Positions 56,164-64,000 of a stretch of 64,000 bases of DNA are shown piece after piece. The position numbers were made by a program, and so were the translations under genes. Under the pieces are notes generated by a model. That model was not told where the DNA came from, did not search any database, and was given only the letters and a program-made list of their open reading frames with translations. This stretch comes from Rhexocercosporidium sp. MPI-PUGE-AT-0058 (lineage: Eukaryota; Ascomycota; Leotiomycetes; Helotiales), in the NCBI GenBank assembly GCA_020746875.1, contig JAGTJL010000015.1:1550001-1614000 (forward strand), written 5' to 3'. Positions within the stretch are counted from its first letter, which is position 1, and every line of letters begins with the position of its first letter.

Positions 56164-58502
56164 ATGCCAGACCTCTTCACCACTCATACCGGCGAGGCCT
56201 TCCCTCTCGAGATCCCGCCAGCCTGTGAACGACACAACAGCATCTCTGCATGCGACTATCCAACTGGTCTTGACGGCACCTCCCTCCCCATCCGCGGCAT
56301 CGGCACTCAGAACCTCACAACCCCCGATCTCGACAGCTCCTTCGACATTCATGACCCTTCCGCTCCCTCTCTGGCGGACAACGATACCTTAGGTCCAGTA
56401 ACCAGTCGTAGGACTTCATGTGGCAGCACGAATCCTCTCATCGAGATAGTTGACCCGGACGACTTGCCCAAAACACATGATATCTCGCCTGAGCCGACAC
56501 CCTCGAACTCTGCCACCAAAAGCCCAGCTCCCCAACCCTGGAGCAAAACGCCAGGTAGACGCCGAAGTTCGATCAAGGATGTCGCTTCTCTCGTCACTGT
56601 CAAAATGGTCTACAATGAGTACGGTGAGTTGGTTGAGGAGAAGGATTTGACTGTGAAGCAGAAGAGTGATGAATTGAGTGTCAAGCAGCTATTGAGAGTC
56701 ATTAAGAAGGCATACCATCACGAGGTATATTGAAATCTCCCTAATATTATTCAAAGACCCTCATAAATGTGAATATATGAAGCTGATCATCTTAGCTTCG
56801 AGATAAACTCGGCAAAATTATTACTCCACGCGCCGATGGTAAAGCAACGGTGCTTGTTGACGATGGAATTTGGACGGGCCGGCTCTCATCCTGGGATTTC
56901 AGAGGTCCTCGCTCGCCCAAGTCAGTGAAGGAGAAAGACGACATACCAATGGAAACACACCTCGTTGCAGTTTATCATGGCCCCCCTCGAGTTCTCGAAC
57001 TAGGCTGCAGTGATGGCAGTTGGTGCTTCAACTTCAAGAGGGAGCAGCCCGATTGGATCGTCGAGGGTGTTGATGATACGAACCATTGGTCATGCATCCC
57101 GAGAGATCTTGTTCTCAGGTATTCCACTCCAATCGGGTGACCACATGAGAGGGAATTCCTAGATTGATGATGATTCAGGGATTTCATGTCACCCAACACT
57201 CAACCCGACCCATATGATTATTTCAGCGTCGTTCATACGAGCCAAGATGCCCCAGAGTTCGCCATGCGTAACCTCAACTGCCTTTTGGCGCATCAATCTC
57301 CCATTCCTCACAATCTCTACGAGTTCATACGCGCTAGAGAGATCTTTGATCGAGTTGAGAGCTACAAGACCTTTCTTGATGATGTTCGCTCGTAATTGAA
57401 CCAACCCAGCTCAAGCAGCCAGTACCTTCAGCTAACTCCGTGCAGGCTGCTCAAGCCAGATGGAGTGGTCGAATTTCTCGAGATCGATCCACGTCCTCGA
57501 GTCTTTTCCGTCATCTCAAAGACCAAGAAGGAGGATGAGAAGCATAAGAGTGTTCCCCAGACGGATTGGACCGACAATATCGCGGATCGGTTCAAGAACC
57601 CTTTGGATCAAGAGCTTGCTACTACGGTTCCCGGCTGGTCTGGAAGAGTGTCTGAACGACTCAAGGCGAATATGAGACCTCAAGATGGGGTTGCGGCAGC
57701 TTGCTTGAAATCCTGGTTGCAAGGAGCAGGGTGGGTCTCAACCACACTTCTTTGCCGGACTGCGTCCGTATGTGATTTTACCATCTGACATTGAGACATA
57801 GCTTTTGGGACGTCAAGCAGATCGTTCTACCAATCCCGGTTGGAGGCAATACGCGATCTGGCCAGCTTCTTAAAGAGTTTGTTATCTACGAATTGGAACT
57901 CGAAAACTGCATCCCAAAGGTATACAGATCTCCTCATCGAGTTTTGAAATCAGAACTAATTGCAATCAGCTCTGCGACGAGTTACCCAAGGTCGAAATCT
58001 CAGAGATTGAATCCGGTGCCTACTTTATGAATCTTCACATTGTTACTGGACGCAAGCCATATGATCCACGCCCCGGCGACCTCCTTCGAGATGGCTCAAG
58101 ACAGGAAATGACAGCTTCGAAATACGACGCTATGGCGAGACACCATGATTCCAAGACATCCCAATGGAAGAGGTGCTCACCTAGCATTACAGTCCAACGC
58201 ACCCATTTCTTTAGCTAACATCTATCAAGATTCGACCTCCAAGGAAAACTCACCACGATGATGCAATCTTTGAGCTCACTCACTGCACCCAACAACCTCA
58301 ATCGAACTGGCGGAGACGCAGACCATTTTGCACTTCGGAGTCGACGGGTTGATGTAAGTTTGAGTGGACGGCAGATGGAAGGGACGCTGATCCAAAGTAG
58401 GGAAAGAGTCCATTCAATGCTCCGCCTTTCGTTGCTGCCCAGCCAATGAAGACCATGATGTCATCTGATACTTCAAAGGGCAAACAGTCGAGGTCGGAGT
58501 AG
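56164..58502 (+). CDS. SAM-dependent methyltransferase (fungal, LaeA-like superfamily)
   Basis: Eight exons: 56164-56724, 56796-57118, 57179-57391, 57446-57730, 57802-57919, 57970-58172, 58230-58353 and 58401-58502; 642 aa. Residues 1-130 are Ser/Thr/Pro/Asp-rich and probably disordered. The basic motif GRRRSSIKD precedes a conserved region (TVKMVYNEYGELVEEKDLTV). Motif I of the Rossmann methyltransferase fold, VLELGCSDGSW, is at about 253-263, followed by WIVEGVDDTN (motif II). LLKPDGVVEFLEIDPRPR near the exon 4 start is the post-motif III strand. The exon 2 stretch GRLSSWDFRGPRSP is just ahead of the fold. The methyl acceptor is unknown. No PKS, NRPS or terpene gene is nearby, so a biosynthetic-cluster role is not supported. 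Confidence 0.85.
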
Positions 58503-59316
58503 TGGCATAGGAGTTCAGTGTGTCAGGGATATGTATTTCTCGCTCTTCAAGCCGATCCTTTGCTTTGCATACTCGACTTCAAGGCGGGAATCCGAGCGAG
58601 GCACTTTATCGCAAAGCAAGCACTTGCCGCTTGATGTTTGAAGCGTTGCAGATGTATCAATTTCATTCCATTCTTTGAATCAATTGGTTGATATCCATTC
58701 ACTCATCCGTCCATCCTTCCAGCTTTCGACGCCAGTTGCCAATACCAATAGCAAGACCAAGACCTGAACGCCAACCACCAAGCGTGGATGCATAGCAATG
58801 TGCTAGAAATAACATGATCTCATCTCATCTCATCTCGCGTCATCTGCCATTCACTTTCCCTTTTTCAAGGATATGCATTCTACTCCCCTTTCCCCTTCTC
58901 GACCCCGGCGATGGATTCGGTTTCATTTGCCCACCCCCAACTCCTCAAACTCCAAATCCTCGTATTCCCCAGTCCCTATCCTTATCCCTATCTCTTACCG
59001 TCCTATCCCAACCTAAGCTTCTGGTCCAAGCTCATGGAAAGGGTACGTATCCCCTCCTCTCCAACTCTCCAGCCCAGCGGACTCCGTCCATTTCTCGCTC
59101 GTCCATCATCTCTCACTCCTCAATAGCGCTCATCGGCCCTCCAACATCATGTCTACTAGCGATCCTCACACTGACCGGCCTAGCTGGTCTATTTCCTACG
59201 GGTACACTCCTCCCCCCAACACCTCCACCTCCTCCAGCTCCTTCTCTTTCCTCCTTCTCCTTGCTTTTCTTCATCTTAACACCAGCACCGGAGGAAGCAG
59301 AAGGAGCCCGTGCAAG
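58503..59316. other. Convergent intergenic region
   Basis: About 810 bp between the methyltransferase and MAPKK stops. Contains CT-rich and TATCC repeats. A plus-strand frame at 58814-59491 is low-complexity and antisense to the MAPKK 3' exon. Confidence 0.5.
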
Positions 59317-60981
59317 TCATTTCTCCTCCCATCCCCAGACCGTCGACAGGAAGTGCGCCATGTTGACGCGCTTGGCGCGCATCTCTATCATCCATGGGTG
59401 TTCGAGCATGCGCCAGGGGGAGGCGCGGCGGGAGGGCTCCTTTTCGAGACTTTGTTGGGTGTCAGTACCAGATTCTTGGTTTCTAGCATGAAGAAGAGGA
59501 AGGGGGAAAAAAAGGGGGGGGATGGGAGGAAGTTGACTAACCAGCACTCGATGAAGTACTTAAAGTTATCCGTCCATTTGATACCCGCGTCTGGCTCGTC
59601 CTTCAACTTCGGAATCGGTTGTCGTACGATATATGTTAGGAGGTCGATCAGTCCGGCTCGTGGTTGCATCTCCGTCCCATCAGCTGGGAACGGGAAGCGG
59701 TGCTGTGCTACCTCTAACAACGTCACGCCTGTAGACCAGACATCGGAGGTAATCGTATATGATTGTCCTGTGATCCGCTCCGGAGCCATATAGTACGATG
59801 TCCCAATAAACGTATTCGCATCCCCCTTCGTGCCGAACTCGCCACTGACACCGAAATCACACAACTTCACTTGCCCGTCGCGGCAGAGAAGAATGTTACT
59901 TGGTTTTATGTCGCGGTGGATGATCTTCTTGCTGTGCAGGTATGTCAGGCCGTTCAAGACGCCTTCTGCGATCTTTCCTAGGACTTTCTCGCCGGTTCGT
60001 CCCCCGAGTTTCTTTACTTCTCTGTAGATGCTGTCGAGCGAGCCGCCTTCGCAGAATTCCATCGCGATGGATATCGTGGCTGTGGAGGGCTCGACGAACG
60101 CTCCATAGTAGCGGCAGATGTGCTCGCTGGCGCAGTCTTTGTTGAAGCCTAGTTCTCGAACGATCTGCTTCTTGACATCTGGGTCGGGGTTTGTTGTGAT
60201 GATCTGGGGATATTAGTTAGATTTGCGTGTCTTGTCATTGGTGTGGAAGACAAACCTTGAGAGCGAATATGGTCTTTCCACCCTTCAACACACACTTCGT
60301 CACTGCACCTCCAGCTCCCTCTCCCAAACTACTCAATTCCTCGATTCGCTTCTCCATACTTGCCACACGCCATCCATCATCATCTAGATCTTCTACATCG
60401 AGCGTCCTGCCCCTCTCCAAACTCAATTTATCAAATCCCTCCAGCCCATTCATACTTCCATCCCTCTCCATCCCCACGCCACCTTCACTTATTTCCGAAT
60501 ATAACGATCCAACCGCTGACGACGGATCCGGCGTCCCCTGCGGCTGCCTCAACCCATACTGACTCGCGAGCGAAAAAGCCGAATACTGCGATCCCGCAGA
60601 TGTAGGTCCGCTAGCTCTCCCATCCAACGGGCCAAAACTCCCTGATCTAGAATGTGCAGCACTGCTCTCACTTCCTCCACTCGCAGACTGCCCGGTCGTG
60701 GTATTTACGCTCGGCCGCCCATTCTGCAACGATGACTGCTCGTACGGCGTCTGGCTGCTGCCCATCGGCGTCGCTAGTTGTAGTCGCGGTAGTGACGGGC
60801 GAGGTGCCATCTGTCCTGGCATCTGCAGTGAGAGACCTGCTGGTCGAGCAGCGGCGACTCCGTCGACGGGTTTGGCGCTCGGGGAGGGTGGGATGGCGAG
60901 ACCGAGACGGGGTGTTCGTGCGCCGCCGAGGGTGCGGGAGCCGGGGATTGGGGGCCGGAGGAGAGGTGCTGGTGAGGACAT
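59317..60981 (-). CDS. mkk1: MAP kinase kinase, Mkk1/Mkk2 type (cell-wall integrity pathway)
   Basis: Exons 60981-60256, 60203-59542 and 59449-59317; 506 aa. The N-terminal 215 residues are a Pro/Ser-rich leader ([44 protein letters not shown]) typical of filamentous-fungal Mkk1. The kinase domain starts near 216: glycine loop GEGAGGAV (220-227), catalytic Lys242 at the exon 1/2 junction (IFALK). It continues [61 protein letters not shown] and [13 protein letters not shown], ending [22 protein letters not shown]. Mkk1 is activated by Bck1 and phosphorylates Slt2/MpkA in wall stress. Intron 2 contains a long C/T run. Confidence 0.94.
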
Positions 60982-63900
60982 TTTGGGCTGTTGATATTGC
61001 TGTTGTTGTTGCTGCTGCTGCTGTAGAGGGAAGGGATCGCTGTGGTATGTTGGCTGAGGAGAGGAGGGTGGTGTTAGCTTTGTGCTTGCTTGGTTGCTTC
61101 AGTAGAAGCGAGGGGTAGTTGTGCTGGGGGTGGGTTGAGGGAATTGGCAAAGTAGAGAATGAGTAGAGTTGGAGTAGAGTAGTGGCATACGTATTGCGGA
61201 AGTGAAGTGTCTATTCCCCCTGGCAAGGCTCTATTGTTCTCTCCTTCTCGTGCACCTCCGGTCCCTTGTCCTCCGTAGCTGGTGGTCTCTGGGTGGAGAT
61301 TCTGCTCTTGCATTGAGTTGGTGGGGGGGCCGTCCAATCCACCAGTGCAGCAGATGTTGTATTGCCGTGTAAGATACGACGATAGACCCGGTGCAGGTGG
61401 TCAGTCTTGAGAATTGATTCAAGCTGTGGATGTCAGTCGAGGATTTTCGTGGGTGTTGGTTGTTGGTGGTGGGTGAGGTTTGTCCCGTTGCTTGCTTGCT
61501 TGCTTGGCTGGTGTCAGGGCGGCAAGCGTCTGTCTGTCTGTCGACTGCTACTACATCCACCCACTACTACTCGATCGAGTCCTTAATGGCCGTTGGTAGC
61601 GTGTGTGCGTGCGTATGCTTCCCCGTCCCGTCCCTGTCTCTGTGCGGCTGCGGAGCGGCGCAACGAGGTGAAGAGGGTTTCAAGGTTTGTCGTCACCCGA
61701 TCGGCAGTCGGAGGGGGGAGTGGTAGGGAGTTGCGAGTACGGCGGCAGGTGAGGGGGAAAAGGGGTTTGTTGGTGGAGGAGGAGGAGGTGGTGGTGGTGG
61801 TGGATGTAAGTAAGTCTTGGTGATTGTTCAAAAGAAGAGTTGTCAGTTAAAAGAGAAGAGAGAAAGAAGGGTTGTAGAAGACGAAGGTTAGGAGGTTAGG
61901 AGGTTAGGAGGTTCGGAAACATTACGTCCAAAGCAGGGTAAGTGTCATGCCGTGAGTGCAGTGAGTGTAGTGGAAGTGAACAATCATCTTGGTCCTGGTC
62001 TTGATTCCTGTACTGTATGTCCCAGTCCTGGATGTGTATGTACTGTACGACTGTGTTGGGGTCGATGCGCCACATCCTGCAGCCATCCAACCAACCATCA
62101 GCGCCCCGGAAGGACAAGGACAAGGACCAGGTCAAGGACTCCCTGGACGAAGAGCCCACCCTCTCTTAGGACGTTGCAGTTATGCCGCCACCTGGGGGCC
62201 AAAAGAAACATGTCGCCGTCCATCCATCCATACATGTACGCGGCCTGGCCTAGCCTACCCGACGATAAATCAATCGCTGCCGCTGCCGCTGGACTGAACT
62301 GTACTGTACCATGCTGGCGCCTTGGGTTGGGTTGGGCTCGGTGGTAGGTACTACTGTACATGCATGTGTGTAGCCCATAGATGGATGGATGGCATGGCGG
62401 GCTGACATGGCATGAACATGGTTATGGTTGTGGTTGTGGAATCAGTAGCAGAAGGTTATGGTGATGACGAGTCGTACTGGTTGGAAGTGATATTGATTGT
62501 GGAATTGTTGAGAAGTGGAAAGCAGAAAGCAGAAAAGTGGAAAGTGGAAGGTAGGAAGTGGAAAGTGGGAAAAGTAAGTATCTCGACGTTCAAGCTTTGA
62601 GGCCTGGGAATAGCCTCATCCCATCGGCAGCTAGTGCTTGGTCCCAAGACAAACTACTGTACCTTTCGAGAACAGACCAGACGCCTTGAAGTGGTTGAGA
62701 TGATGACACAAACTTGATGCTTGTTTGGTGGTCAGATATCTTACCTGAGTACTTTCTCCTCTCACTCTACATGCAGTCATGCCGTACATATCACGGCATC
62801 TGATATCATAGTGCACGGTAGTGAAAGTCGAGAAACACTCCAACGAAGCTCGGATTCGCCTTGATTGACTGATCTGACTGCTTCCCCGCGTCAGCCCTCC
62901 TCTCTTTACCTTGGTAAATTGTCTTCTCCATGGTACTTTCTATTGAGTCCTCTAGGTACTGTCTGTACAACTTTCATCTCCACTATGGTAGTCGGTCAGA
63001 GGCGTGCAGTAGCTTCACATTAGCTGTCAGCCCTGATTTCAGGAGAGGGGAGTTATCGGCCCTTAGTTGCCATGGTGGTGTGATGCACTCAAACCTTTCT
63101 GTTCCTGTAGCAAATACTGTACTGTACATCGTAAGTGAGTTGAGGTAAGCAAGTTCGTCCGTCCTCCTGCATCATGTGAAAGCACTTCGTCTTGCTGAGC
63201 CAATGACCATCTCTCAGAACTCCTACCACCATCAAGCCAAGGATCTCCTTTCGGGTTTCTCATCAGGGCAACCTCACAAAGCTAATCCAACTTCCCCATC
63301 CCTACTCTACCCAAATCTTAACTTCATCACCTACAATTCGAGCATACCCATCCGTCACAGTCGAATCGACATCTCCCCAAGCTGTCCAAGGTCAACATTC
63401 GCCACCGTTTCACAGGATCAGCCATCTCTTATGCATCCCTCACCGTTTCTTTGTACATCCCTCTTCCACTGGTCGTCTTGAACATTAGAGTCTCGGAGTC
63501 TCATGCAGAGAGGGAACGCCTCCGGTTGATCGACCCCCTCCTGTGGATTTCAAGAACGACTCCTCTACCATACCCACATCTCACCCAATGAAGGTAACAT
63601 CCTCGAAAAGAGAGAAATTCTTACTTGATTCGACAATCTGTCTCCGGCAAATCAACATCTGTTTCTCACATAAACCCCCTCATCTCTTCCCCGAACCATG
63701 CATCATCGTATCTACCATTCAGACCCCACATCACTCTCCAGCACATCACAATCACACGCCCGCTGAGCTGTACGGTGCTGTGCGGTGCTGTGCCTCTCAC
63801 TCTCATAATCACTCCCTTCTAACTGGTTCTCACCCGTGTGTTTCATGCAGACCTCGCTCTGATCTCCTCATCCCCGCCGCCGCCGACCAGCATGTAATTC

Positions 63901-64000
63901 GTCGGACAAAGCTTAGCGCGCGGTTACAGTGCCGTACTCACGAAAACCCCTTTCCCTTTGACCATTCACGAATTTCCTCACTTTCCGTGAATGAGACAAT
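60982..64000. other. Long gene-free region upstream of the MAPKK gene, to the window edge
   Basis: 3 kb without a supported gene. Just upstream of the start lies a GTT/GCT trinucleotide stretch (60993-61023). The region also holds GT/GTC-rich DNA (61430-61560), an 8-bp tandem repeat at 61886-61917, and a GTGGAAAG/GCAGAAA purine repeat near 62515-62575. It probably includes the MAPKK promoter and 5' leader. No rRNA or tRNA seen. Confidence 0.5.
61886..61917. repeat. 8-bp tandem repeat x 4
   Basis: The unit GGTTAGGA is repeated four times; the last copy has T-to-C or A-to-C type changes (GGTTCGGA). It resembles but does not match the telomere motif TTAGGG. Confidence 0.85.

Noticed and set aside
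55017..58502. Secondary-metabolite cluster suggested by adjacent ABM monooxygenase and methyltransferase
   Set aside because: No backbone synthase, oxidase set or pathway regulator in the surrounding tens of kilobases.
58814..59491. 225-codon plus-strand frame rich in Ser/Pro/Leu
   Set aside because: Low complexity and partly antisense to the MAPKK last exon.
61886..61917. Interstitial telomere-like repeat (GGTTAGGA)n
   Set aside because: Period is 8, not the 6 of TTAGGG; only four copies.
1..64000. CRISPR arrays, prophage or bacterial mobile elements
   Set aside because: The DNA is intron-bearing fungal nuclear DNA; no regularly spaced direct repeats were seen.

Overview
The window is nuclear DNA of a filamentous ascomycete (Pezizomycotina; Leotiomycetes-like is only a guess). 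The evidence is short GT-AG introns of about 45-220 bp with CTRAC-type branch points, fungal-specific families (Cla4, a Mkk1/2-type MAPKK, an Ecm33-like wall protein, a fungal STAND/NLR, a DOMON-cytochrome b561 protein) and a Fot1/Pogo-type transposon carrying only CAR-to-TAR and TGG-to-TAG stops, the mark of repeat-induced point mutation (RIP). Gene models were built by hand from reading frame, splice consensus and protein family. Coordinates given as start-end span the whole gene; exons are listed in each entry.

Layout, left: a partial Cla4 p21-activated kinase runs off the left edge (-). A 4.2-kb gene-poor stretch follows, holding one degenerate coding relic. Then come a small secreted SnoaL-like protein (+), a glutathione S-transferase-like protein (-) and a complete but dead 2.4-kb TA-flanked DNA transposon. 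Next is a housekeeping block: glycyl-tRNA synthetase (-) and the ribosome-biogenesis factor Rpf1 (+) sharing a 306-bp promoter, then an unclassified type II membrane protein (-).

Middle: 16-24 kb is a decay zone. It holds one unidentified relic, a wrecked MFS transporter and an Ecm33-like gene with an apparent frameshift. From 24.6 to 46.7 kb genes are dense and mostly intact: GPHR-like membrane protein, an 8-exon RRM protein with a 10-nt microexon, DOMON-cytochrome b561 protein, eIF3l, a universal-stress-domain protein, a secreted Ser/Thr-rich membrane protein, a CDK11-like kinase and NDUFAF7 (divergent, 225 bp apart), and a cytosolic SnoaL-like protein.

Right: a GH5 exo-beta-1,3-glucanase with a repeated N-terminal stalk, a broken NLR (N-terminal STAND domain, NACHT, ankyrin-like tail), a small ABM monooxygenase, a SAM-dependent methyltransferase, and a Mkk1/2-type MAPKK with 3 kb of gene-free DNA upstream to the right edge.

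I see no coherent new multi-gene system. The shared themes are cell-wall integrity and polarity (Cla4, Mkk1-like kinase, Ecm33-like protein, GH5 glucanase), scattered rather than clustered, and repeated gene death (transposon, MFS, NLR, Ecm33-like, two relics). The most checkable novelties are the microexon, the exitron-like intron, the dual-start GlyRS and the different mutation spectra of the dead genes.
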